Positions 17,703 through 25,430 of a stretch of DNA of 64,000 nucleotides are shown here, piece after piece. Made by a program: the position numbers and the translations under genes. Where the stretch lies: NCBI RefSeq assembly GCF_037023735.1, contig NZ_CP146069.1:3141501-3205500 (forward strand), written 5' to 3'. Within the stretch, counting starts at the first letter, position 1; every line of letters begins with the position of its first letter. Below the pieces are notes generated by a model. The model searched no databases and had not been told where the DNA came from. It saw only the letters and a program-made list of their open reading frames with translations. Origin of the DNA: Roseovarius sp. S88. GTDB taxonomy: Bacteria > Pseudomonadota > Alphaproteobacteria > Rhodobacterales > Rhodobacteraceae.

Positions 17703-18572
17703 CTACCAAAATTTCCAGAAAGGTTTTGTTTGAATGCCTTTATTCGTGGCTTTTTCCGGCGCCGCTTGAGGCGAGCCTCTGAAGGAATCTTCACCGAAGT
17801 ATCCAGCAAAAGAACCGCCGTTTTTTAGAACTCCCAGGCAAGCATCTGGGCAGTTTGCCAAACTTTCTGCGTGCCTAACTGCAACCTTGAGATGGCGAGA
17901 ATCTGGTTCAAATGGATCAGTTGAGATCAAGGCGATTACACCCGAATTCTCGAAAATCTGAATGCCTCCAAGATGCTTAACTACCGAAAAACTCGATGTC
18001 ATTTCTTGTAACCAAGCTTGGCTATTCGGCGCCGAAACAGTCGCGCTGGCAAACGTCCGATACATGAAGTGTGAAGAGTGGATGAGCGCGAACTCAGACA
18101 AACTTCCTGCCACCAAACCTGCAGGAAGAAACGTCGTTTCCGACGCGTGGTAGTCTAGAATAAAACCAACAACTTCAGGATTGTGCTCATGCCAGTGTTC
18201 CCTTTCTATTGCCCAGATGAAATCTCCTTCGCACTGCCATAGGAACCCTATGGCGTCATGCCGTGGCACGTTTTCAAGTTTTGCATAATCTCGCAACGCG
18301 CCTGCTAGTTCAGAATCCTGAAGAGTCTGAACTAGCTTTGTCCATTCTCGTACTGAAACCGAATTTGTCGAGAAACCTGTCGGCAAGCTCGTTGAATTCG
18401 CAGGTATCGGGCAATCGTGCCAAAAGGAAAAATATTTCTGAATGGCAGCCCATTCTGAGGCAAGAGAACCATCCAAGCACTCAAAGCATGTATTGCCTGT
18501 CAACTGCATAACTCTCTCTAACTCAGTCAGAAATGTTCCTGCAATCTCAATTTCTGCATTCAGTCTTTGCAA
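17703..18572 (-). CDS. Orphan protein, faint SUKH/SMI1-like pattern; start uncertain
   Basis: A 289-residue ORF if the TTG at 18572 is used. No ATG or GTG begins it, and the frame stays open to 18632, directly after the in-frame TGA of ytoQ. The real start is unclear and the 5' end may be lost; the first internal ATG is near 18509. The stretch about residues 109-175 (FLWQCEGDFIWAIERE, then NPEVV and SLSEFALI) recalls SMI1/KNR4 (SUKH) proteins, many of which are immunity proteins against contact-dependent toxins. That match is by eye and weak. No toxin gene is adjacent. Base composition is visibly more A+T-rich than the flanks, suggesting acquisition. Confidence 0.45.
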   Translation of the reverse strand: MQRLNAEIEIAGTFLTELERVMQLTGNTCFECLDGSLASEWAAIQKYFSFWHDCPIPANSTSLPTGFSTNSVSVREWTKLVQTLQDSELAGALRDYAKLENVPRHDAIGFLWQCEGDFIWAIEREHWHEHNPEVVGFILDYHASETTFLPAGLVAGSLSEFALIHSSHFMYRTFASATVSAPNSQAWLQEMTSSFSVVKHLGGIQIFENSGVIALISTDPFEPDSRHLKVAVRHAESLANCPDACLGVLKNGGSFAGYFGEDSFRGSPQAAPEKATNKGIQTKPFWKFW

Positions 18573-18632
18573 AGATTGACCCAGCGTTAAGAGCAGGTCC
18601 GCTTTGGGCTCAAACCTGCCAATAAGCCTACT

Positions 18633-19079
18633 TCACCCCGGCAGCGACCCATCCAGCACGTAGCGCAATATCTCGACCACCTGCCCCGGCTCGCGCGCCA
18701 CAGCCAAAGCTGCCGCGTCGACCTCTTTGAGCGCATGATCATGCTCGGGCGGTTGCAGGATGATGAGCGACTTGCCCAAGGCGCTGGCATAGCCTGCATC
18801 AAAGGCCGCGTTCCATTGTTTGTACTTGTCGCCAAAGCGCACCACGACCACGTCGGCATCGGCAATCCCCTTACGGGTGCGAATGGCGTTGACCATGGCC
18901 CCTTTGTGGTCGTGCCAGTACTTGTTTTCTTCCGCACCCAGGATGGCCACACCGCAATCGTCAGAGGCCGCGTGATCCGTAACGGGCGCGCTGAACACCA
19001 CATCCAGCCCTTTAGCGCCTGCGATGATCTGCTCGCGCCAATCGGTGTGAATTTCACCTGACAAATAAACGTTCAGCAT
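18633..19079 (-). CDS. YtoQ family protein
   Basis: A 148-residue protein with the YtoQ family pattern: MLNVYLSGEIHTDWREQI at the N-terminus, then LGAEENKYWHDHKGAMVNAIRTRKGIADADVVVVRFGDKYKQWNAAFDAGYA split over the middle, and a nucleoside deoxyribosyltransferase-like layout overall. Function is not established; the NLSGEIH-like start and GDKYKQWN motif suggest a nucleoside or nucleotide ligand. The start is supported by GGAGGAG upstream. Its stop codon is in frame with the orphan ORF that follows. Confidence 0.85.
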   Translation of the reverse strand: MLNVYLSGEIHTDWREQIIAGAKGLDVVFSAPVTDHAASDDCGVAILGAEENKYWHDHKGAMVNAIRTRKGIADADVVVVRFGDKYKQWNAAFDAGYASALGKSLIILQPPEHDHALKEVDAAALAVAREPGQVVEILRYVLDGSLPG

Positions 19080-19137
19080 GGGCCGGTCTCCTCCGTTTTC
19101 TAGCGCTTAACCTGCGGCGGCGGCAAAGAAAAGCAAG

Positions 19138-19767
19138 TCAGGTCGAGTGGGCGACGACAAAATGATTTGGCGGGCGCACCGGGTAGTTGCCGGTCTCGAC
19201 GATGCGAAAGCCCGCTGTGGTGATTTCCTGGTCCATATCATCACGGCTGAGAAATCGTACGAACGGGGCTTTGCCCAGCCATTGCATGATCGGAATAGCG
19301 CGTTTCAAAAGACCAAACTTAAACCCAAGGTCGCGCTCGCCAATGCAGGGGGTTTTGGAGATAAAGACACCGCCTGGTTTCAGCAGGTGTTGCACCCGCG
19401 CATAGACCTGGTGCGTGTCCGGCACCAAGTGCAGAAGATTGAGCGCGATCACCGCGTCAAAGCTGCCGGCCTCAAATACAGGATCAAAGACATCGGCCAC
19501 GCGGAACTCCACATTGTCCGGCACAGTACGCAAATGCGCTTGCGCGATCATGCCTTCGGAAAAGTCTGTTGCAATATAGGTTTTGACATCAGCCGCCAAC
19601 CGCTCGGCTGTCCCACCTGTGCCGCAGCCGAGTTCCAGCACGCGTGCGTCGGGGGGCAGATGTGCCCGAATACGGTTCAGGGTTTGCTCATAGGCTTCCA
19701 TATCCGAGATCGGCCGGGCGGCGTATTTTTCAGCGAGTTTTGTCCAGAATTTGGAATCAGGGTGCAT
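19138..19767 (-). CDS. Class I SAM-dependent methyltransferase
   Basis: A 209-residue Rossmann methyltransferase. Motif I is VLELGCGTGGTAERLA, followed by IATDFSEGMIAQA, the acidic/aromatic FRVADVFDP, and VIALNLLHLVPD (motif IV). LLKPGGVFISKTPC is the post-motif strand. The ATG of MHPDSKFW is chosen because AAGGAGAG lies just upstream. A longer frame to 19956 exists but would overlap the divergent lysR gene and adds non-family sequence. Substrate unknown. A 73-bp gap with a palindrome separates it from lysR, suggesting control by that regulator. Confidence 0.87.
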   Translation of the reverse strand: MHPDSKFWTKLAEKYAARPISDMEAYEQTLNRIRAHLPPDARVLELGCGTGGTAERLAADVKTYIATDFSEGMIAQAHLRTVPDNVEFRVADVFDPVFEAGSFDAVIALNLLHLVPDTHQVYARVQHLLKPGGVFISKTPCIGERDLGFKFGLLKRAIPIMQWLGKAPFVRFLSRDDMDQEITTAGFRIVETGNYPVRPPNHFVVAHST

Positions 19768-19804
19768 TGCATCTCTCCTTTGCCATGCCCTATAAATCCG
19801 CATG

Positions 19805-19819
19805 AATTCAGACTGAATT
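19805..19819. promoter_or_regulatory. Palindromic LysR-type operator candidate
   Basis: AATTCAG (19805-19811), A, CTGAATT (19813-19819) is a perfect 7-bp-arm palindrome. It contains a T-N11-A core, in the 73-bp gap between the divergent methyltransferase and lysR starts. Confidence 0.5.
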
Positions 19820-19840
19820 GGCGAAAATTGCAGGATTGTC

Positions 19841-20740
19841 ATGCAAAAACGTATAGAAAAGCCGTTTGACTGGTCGCGGCTTCGGGCATTTCTGGCCACG
19901 GCGCAGACCGGATCGCTCTCTGCGGCGGCCCGGTCGCTTGGGTTGACCCAACCCACGCTTGGCCGTCAGGTCAGCGCCCTGGAAGAAGAGCTTGGCCTGA
20001 CCCTGTTTGAGCGCAGTGGCCGTGCCTTGCAGTTAACTGACGCCGGACAGGACCTTTTGGCTGATGCAAAGGCCATGGGGGATGCGGCCAATCGTATTGC
20101 CCTTATTGCCGAAGGACGGGCACATTCCCTGGAGGGGGTGGTGCGTGTCACGGCCTCGGATATGAGCAGCACTTATGTCTTGCCCGATATCCTCGTGCGT
20201 TTGCGAAGCATGGCCCCGCGCCTGCGGGTAGACGTCATCGCCGCAAACGACATCCGCGATATTCTGGCGCGCGAGGCGGATATCGCCATCCGGCATGTGA
20301 GGCCAACCGAGCCGGACCTGATTGCCCGGCTGATCGCCGATGCGCCCGCGCATCTCTATGCGTCCAGAGACTATCTGAACGCACGCGGCACCCCTGTGAG
20401 CGCCGATTACCTGAGCACGCATGACTTTGTCAGTATGGGCGATGACGAGCGTCTTATCGCAGCGTTGCAAGAATGGGGCATCTCGATTGATGCGGCCCAG
20501 TTCACCACAAGTTCAGCCAATGGCAGCACCGCCTGGGCGCTGGCACGCAAGGGGTTCGGAATTGTCCCGATGTCAGATGATATCGCTCGCGATTTTCCCG
20601 ACATGGTGCGCCTGCTGGAGGGGGCGGCAGACATCACCTTTCCGGTTTGGTTGGTGACGCATCGCGATTTGCACACCAGCCGGAGGATCCGGCTGGTGTT
20701 TGATTTGTTGGCCGACATGCTGAAAGAGCGCATGGTCTAA
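19841..20740 (+). CDS. LysR-family transcriptional regulator
   Basis: A 299-residue LysR regulator. The N-terminal winged helix reads DWSRLRAFLATAQTGSLSAAARSLGLTQPTLGRQVSALE, followed by the linker helix and a periplasmic-binding-like effector domain from about residue 90. It belongs to the branch with ADIAIRHVRPTEPDLIARL. The likely target is the divergent methyltransferase. Effector unknown. Its stop overlaps the convergent hypothetical gene by 4 bp. Confidence 0.93.
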   Translation: MQKRIEKPFDWSRLRAFLATAQTGSLSAAARSLGLTQPTLGRQVSALEEELGLTLFERSGRALQLTDAGQDLLADAKAMGDAANRIALIAEGRAHSLEGVVRVTASDMSSTYVLPDILVRLRSMAPRLRVDVIAANDIRDILAREADIAIRHVRPTEPDLIARLIADAPAHLYASRDYLNARGTPVSADYLSTHDFVSMGDDERLIAALQEWGISIDAAQFTTSSANGSTAWALARKGFGIVPMSDDIARDFPDMVRLLEGAADITFPVWLVTHRDLHTSRRIRLVFDLLADMLKERMV

Positions 20741-21735
20741 ACCGTGTCAATTCGACCATCCCTTTGGTCGAAATCCATCTGCCAAAAGAGCGGCGCATCT
20801 TTCGGCAGGGTCTTGGTCAGTTTCTTGGGCAGATGCCGCAAGAAACCCGGACGCACACGGGTCGGTGCGAAACAGAAGGATCGCGGTAAGCTGGTGTAAA
20901 GCGACCGAGGTGGCGCAACGCCATGGATGCGTTTGAGGAGTTTTCCCGGCGTTGGCTGATGCATCCACACCCGTTCTACCCCAAGCCCATCGCGCAACAG
21001 CATGAGCGCCGCCAGAAGCATCGCGCGGCTCCAGATCTTGCCGTAACGATCCACAAGCCCGCTTTCATACCGCTCCATCTGCGCTAGCGCGCGGCTGCGC
21101 GGGGCATTGTCGCGCAAGGCCGCAACCTCATCACCTGCGTTGCGCAACCAATCGGTTTGTACCTCCTCGACCAGCGCCTCACGCGCCTCAAGGTCAATAT
21201 CCAGACGTGCCCAGGCCAGCGTCGGTCGGCCTGAGGTGCGGATGGGATGTCCATCCCATTCAAAATCCTTGCGCGCGCCCTCTTGCAGATAGCGCCCCAT
21301 CAGAGCTGCATGATCACTGGGAAAGCCCATTTGAACCACCAGGTTGGCGTTCTGGCGCGTGGTCTGGTCATACCAACGCCGCCTGTCGCCCCAGATATCG
21401 AAGCTCAGACAAAAATCGTGCCAGGTCTCGCCAAACACCGCCTCAACCCCGGCCGTAGCGACGGGGCCGAGTGTGACGCGCCCCATGGTCTGGTCGGCAT
21501 AAGCCACCGCCAGCACATCATCGCGGTGCAGCACACCACCACACCGCGCGACCAACGCACGCAACGCGGGCCGGTCCAAAAGCTTGCCAAACGGGGTTTT
21601 GCGCAATGCGCCGACGCGCGCAGTCTCCGGCATGCACGCCGCCAGAACCCACGCGCTTTCGCGGTCGGCAAAATAGGGAAAAATCATTTCTTTGGGCAAA
21701 CGCTGCCCAATCAGTTTCACGTCTTGAGGGGTCAT
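20737..21735 (-). CDS. Conserved-looking hypothetical protein
   Basis: A 332-residue protein I do not recognise. It is soluble, with no signal peptide or membrane helix, rich in Arg/Trp, and contains ALVEEVQTDWLRNAGDEV, GRPTLAWARLDIDLEARE and MHQPTPGKLLKRIHG. The tone is of an intact, constrained protein rather than a spurious ORF: codon use resembles that of the neighbours across the whole length. The ATG (MTPQDVKLIG) is chosen because GGAG lies 7 bases upstream; a TTG 15 bases earlier also fits. It stands alone, 212 bp downstream of the pheT end. Confidence 0.6.
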   Translation of the reverse strand: MTPQDVKLIGQRLPKEMIFPYFADRESAWVLAACMPETARVGALRKTPFGKLLDRPALRALVARCGGVLHRDDVLAVAYADQTMGRVTLGPVATAGVEAVFGETWHDFCLSFDIWGDRRRWYDQTTRQNANLVVQMGFPSDHAALMGRYLQEGARKDFEWDGHPIRTSGRPTLAWARLDIDLEAREALVEEVQTDWLRNAGDEVAALRDNAPRSRALAQMERYESGLVDRYGKIWSRAMLLAALMLLRDGLGVERVWMHQPTPGKLLKRIHGVAPPRSLYTSLPRSFCFAPTRVRPGFLRHLPKKLTKTLPKDAPLFWQMDFDQRDGRIDTV

Positions 21736-21880
21736 GGACCATCTCCACAAGCGTTAACAACGCGCCTGTTGAAGCGTCCACAGGCAACTTACATCCGTCC
21801 TCCGACGGCTCCGATGGGGGTTTGTTGAACAAGCATTTCATTGTCCTCATTCGGGTTCAGTTGCGTAACACCGTGATTAG

Positions 21881-21910
21881 AAAAGGGCCTGATTCGCCTC
21901 AAGCCCTTTT
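21881..21910 (-). terminator. Terminator downstream of pheT
   Basis: Inverted repeat AAAAGGGC (21881-21888) / GCCCTTTT (21903-21910). On the minus strand the stem ends in TTTT, 38 bp after the pheT stop. Confidence 0.75.
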
Positions 21911-21947
21911 GAGAGTCAGAGATCGGGCCTGTGACCCAAAGGGCACG

Positions 21948-24347
21948 TCACCCTCTGAGCACCCCGCCCGTGGCCTTCACCACTTTCTCGACAATCTTGG
22001 CAGAAACCGCCTCGATATCGGCGTCTTTCAACGTCGTCTCAGACGGTTGCAGGCGCACGGTGATGGCCAGGCTCTTCTTGCCGTCGCCAAGACTGCCACC
22101 AATGAACTCATCAAAGACACGCACATCCTCGATCAGGGCCTTGTCCGCTCCGGCGGCGGCGTTGACCAGCGTCAACGCCTCAACATCCGTGTCCACGACG
22201 AAGGCAAAGTCACGTTCCACCGCTTGCAGGTCGCTGATTTGCATCGCCCCACGGCTTGCGCCTGCATTGCGCGGCATGGGAATTTCCTGTGGCCAGAGGG
22301 TGAAACCCACAGCCGGGCCTTTGACATCCATCTCGCGCAGCACTTTGGGGTGCAACTCGCCAAAGACACCCAAGGCCTTCTTTGGCCCAAGGCAGATCAT
22401 GCCGTGCCGACCCGGATGCCACCATTCACGCGCGCCACGCAGGATTTGCACCTTGGCAGGTGCACCCAGCGCAGACAGCACGGCTTCGGCATCTGCCTTC
22501 GCATCATAAAGGTCAACAGGACGGGACGCGCCGTGCACATCTTTGGGTCCAGTTCGACCGACAAGAAGACCACAGACCTGCAAATGCTGTTCTTCAGGCT
22601 CTCCACCATGGAACGCATGACCCACTTCAAAAAGCGCCAGATCCATTGCACCGCGCGCCTGATTGCGCGCCGCTGCCTGCAACAGGCCGGGAAGGAGCGC
22701 CGGGCGCATATGGCTCATCTCGGAACTGATTGGATTGGCGAGCATAGTGGCATCAGAGCCGCCGCCAAAGAGCGTCGCGCTGGCCTGATCAATAAAGCTG
22801 TACGTGACGCATTCATTGTAACCCAGAGCCGCCGCCGTGCGACGCGCGGTGCGCTCTCGCTTTTGCGCAGGGCTTAGAATGGCTTTCGGCACGCCAGCCT
22901 GCGCGCGCGACATCGGCTTACCCTCCAGCTTGGTCAGCGAGGCAATGCGCGCCACTTCTTCCACAAGATCCGCTTCACCCAGAATATCAGGCCGCCAGCT
23001 GGGCACATGCGCCATATTACCTTCCAGCTTGAAGCCAAGGCGTGTGAGCGTCTGACGCTGTTCCGCTTCGGGGATGTCCATACCTACGAGCGACTGGACC
23101 CGCGCCGCATCAAGCCGATAGGCCCGGCTGACATCCGGTATGTCACCGGCCACAACGACATTCGACGGCTCACCGCCACAGAGATCAAGGATCATCTGCG
23201 TGGCAAGCTCGTGGCCTTCCATGTTGAACGCAGGATCAATGCCGCGCTCATTGCGATAGCGCGCATCGGAATTGATCTTGAGTGCACGGCCGGTATGGGC
23301 GATCTGGATATGGTCCCATACGGCGGCTTCGAGAAACACATTGGTGGTCTCTTCGGTACAGCCCGTCTCCAGACCGCCCATGATGCCGCCGATGCTTTCA
23401 ATGCCGTCGTCATCGGAAATCACCACTTGCCCCGCGCTGAACGTGTATTCTTTTTCGTCCAGCCCAACGAGCGTCTCACCGCCTTCGGCGCGGTGCACCC
23501 GCAGGTTGCCTTTGACCTTGTCCGCATCAAAGACATGCAAGGGGCGGTTGCGGTCATAGGTGAAGAAGTTGGTGATATCGACCAGCGCCGAGATGGGGCG
23601 TAGTCCAATGGTGCGCAAGCGGTCCTGAAGCCACTGGGGGCTGGGGACGTTTTTCACGTTGCGAATGAGACGACCGGCAAAGACAAAACAGCCGTTTTCG
23701 CACGTATCCTCATCAATCGTCACGGTGATCGGGCATGGGAATTGCCCCTCAACCTTGGCGGATGGGGCCTCGTTCATTGTGCCCAAACCACGGGCCGCCA
23801 AATCAAGCGCAATCCCCCGCACACCCAAGGCATCGGGGCGGTTCGGCGTGATGGCAATGTCGATGACAGGGTCAACCTTGACCGGATCGTTGTCCGCCAG
23901 CCAGTCAATGAACCGTTCACCGATCTCGCCAGACGGCAGCTCGATGATGCCATCATGCTCCTCCGAAAGCTCCATCTCGCGCTCTGAGCACATCATGCCA
24001 AAGCTCTCGATGCCACGAATCTTGCCCACGCCGATGGTGGTATCAATGCCCGGCACATAGACCCCCGGCTTGGCAATCACCACGGTGATACCCTCGCGCG
24101 CATTGGGCGCACCGCAGATGATCTGTGTCTCGCCCTCGTCGGTCATCACCTGACACACACGCAGGCGATCCGCATCCGGGTGTTGCTCGGCTTTCAGCAC
24201 CTTGCCGATGGTAAACTCGCTCAACCGCTCGCCCGGATTGATGATCTCTTCAACCTCCAGCCCAAGATCGGTCAGCGCGTCGGCAATCTCTGCCACGCTC
24301 GCATCGGTCTCAAGATGGTCTTTCAGCCAAGACAGGGTGAACTTCAT
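21948..24347 (-). CDS. pheT: Phenylalanine-tRNA ligase beta subunit
   Basis: A 799-residue PheRS beta chain, which pairs with PheS to charge tRNA-Phe. The start MKFTLSWLKDHLETD, the tRNA-binding OB domain (about residues 40-150, with VCQVMTDEGETQIICGAPNAREG split across it), the B3/B4 editing region, B5, the catalytic-like domain (AAALGYNECVTYSF) and the C-terminal anticodon-binding FDX-ACB domain (QISDLQAVERDFAF to the end) are all present. pheS is not adjacent: the upstream neighbour on this strand is a TauE gene. Confidence 0.96.
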   Translation of the reverse strand: MKFTLSWLKDHLETDASVAEIADALTDLGLEVEEIINPGERLSEFTIGKVLKAEQHPDADRLRVCQVMTDEGETQIICGAPNAREGITVVIAKPGVYVPGIDTTIGVGKIRGIESFGMMCSEREMELSEEHDGIIELPSGEIGERFIDWLADNDPVKVDPVIDIAITPNRPDALGVRGIALDLAARGLGTMNEAPSAKVEGQFPCPITVTIDEDTCENGCFVFAGRLIRNVKNVPSPQWLQDRLRTIGLRPISALVDITNFFTYDRNRPLHVFDADKVKGNLRVHRAEGGETLVGLDEKEYTFSAGQVVISDDDGIESIGGIMGGLETGCTEETTNVFLEAAVWDHIQIAHTGRALKINSDARYRNERGIDPAFNMEGHELATQMILDLCGGEPSNVVVAGDIPDVSRAYRLDAARVQSLVGMDIPEAEQRQTLTRLGFKLEGNMAHVPSWRPDILGEADLVEEVARIASLTKLEGKPMSRAQAGVPKAILSPAQKRERTARRTAAALGYNECVTYSFIDQASATLFGGGSDATMLANPISSEMSHMRPALLPGLLQAAARNQARGAMDLALFEVGHAFHGGEPEEQHLQVCGLLVGRTGPKDVHGASRPVDLYDAKADAEAVLSALGAPAKVQILRGAREWWHPGRHGMICLGPKKALGVFGELHPKVLREMDVKGPAVGFTLWPQEIPMPRNAGASRGAMQISDLQAVERDFAFVVDTDVEALTLVNAAAGADKALIEDVRVFDEFIGGSLGDGKKSLAITVRLQPSETTLKDADIEAVSAKIVEKVVKATGGVLRG

Positions 24348-24458
24348 CGGCTCTTATCCACAAATTTCAGTCACGTCCCGCGCGCTTTACCGGAATAGCG
24401 CTGCGCATAAAAGAGGGCTGTGGGTCTCAAGCTTCTTTCTTGTCAAAAATACCCATTT

Positions 24459-25232
24459 TCAAACGCCCATTAGCCCGCGCCGCACAAGGTTCAATCCGCC
24501 AATGACGAGCACGGCCAGTGTCAGCTTGCGAAAAAGGGCCTGATCAATCCGGTCCTGAATGGAAAACCCGATCCAAAGACCGAGAAGCGCCGGCGGAATG
24601 AGCATCAGCGAAAAAGGCACCGTTTGGGCGTTCAACACGCCGGAAAAAAGGTGCGCCATCACCAATAGCACCGCGCCGACACCGTATATTACGCCCTGCA
24701 CGCGCATCTGTTCGGTCTTTTCGGTGTTCATCGCCGTCAGCATGATCGCCGTTGGCGGCCCCCAGACACCGGAAATACCACCAAAGAACCCTGCGACGGC
24801 CCCAATACCCGCCTCGATCCGTTTGCCGGGATTGGGTGGCAGCGCCAGTGGGCGGCCCATGAGCGCGAAAGCGGAATAGATCACCACCGGCACGCCGATA
24901 ATCAGGAGCATCGCCGCCTCGGGGATCACAGGGACAAGCTGGGCTGAGCCGAGCATGAAAAACACCCCTGCCAGAAGAAAAACCCGGAACTTCCACACAG
25001 ACCCCAAGGCCGCGACCACGCCGTTGCGCAGGGCCTGCCATCCGTTGGACACCAGTGTTGGCAGGATCAGGGCGGCCAGCGCTATTTCAGGTGAAATGAA
25101 GGTGCTAAGCCCTGAGATCACCACCATCGGCATGGCAAAACCCACCACGCCTTTCACAATGCCGCCCAAAACGGCAATGCAAAAGGCAAAGACAAGCAGG
25201 AACGCCCAATCCGGGCCAAGCAAAATCTCCAT
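24459..25232 (-). CDS. TauE/SafE-family sulfite/organosulfonate exporter-like protein
   Basis: A 257-residue integral membrane protein with about 7-8 hydrophobic helices. The characteristic pair of repeats is seen: GIVKGVVGFAMPMVVISGLSTFISPEIALAALILPT in the first half (quoted pieces GIVKGVVGFAMP and ALILPTLVSN) and GAVAGFFGGISGVWGPP in the second. The TauE/SafE family exports sulfite, sulfoacetate or similar anions; the substrate here is unknown. It stands alone between pheT and the divergent mcd-like gene. Confidence 0.85.
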   Translation of the reverse strand: MEILLGPDWAFLLVFAFCIAVLGGIVKGVVGFAMPMVVISGLSTFISPEIALAALILPTLVSNGWQALRNGVVAALGSVWKFRVFLLAGVFFMLGSAQLVPVIPEAAMLLIIGVPVVIYSAFALMGRPLALPPNPGKRIEAGIGAVAGFFGGISGVWGPPTAIMLTAMNTEKTEQMRVQGVIYGVGAVLLVMAHLFSGVLNAQTVPFSLMLIPPALLGLWIGFSIQDRIDQALFRKLTLAVLVIGGLNLVRRGLMGV

Positions 25233-25430
25233 AGGCCGTTGGTATCACTTTTCCCAGCCTCCGCACGGGTTAGTTTCATGATATTATACGTCGACTCGGG
25301 CCCGGCGGACCCCATAGCCGCGACAGGTTGGCGCAATATTAAACCATTTGCTGTGCCGCATAAGCAAAATAGTTGCGCTGCACCTGCGAAATAGCTAGGA
25401 CAGTCCGACCGAGTACAGGGAGTGTGATTC

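Noticed and set aside
19768..19956. N-terminal extension of the methyltransferase
   Set aside because: It would overlap the lysR gene and lacks the ribosome site seen before the ATG at 19767.
21606..22877. 423-codon plus-strand ORF across the end of pheT
   Set aside because: Antisense to pheT and covers its terminator; arises from strong codon bias in a G+C-rich gene.
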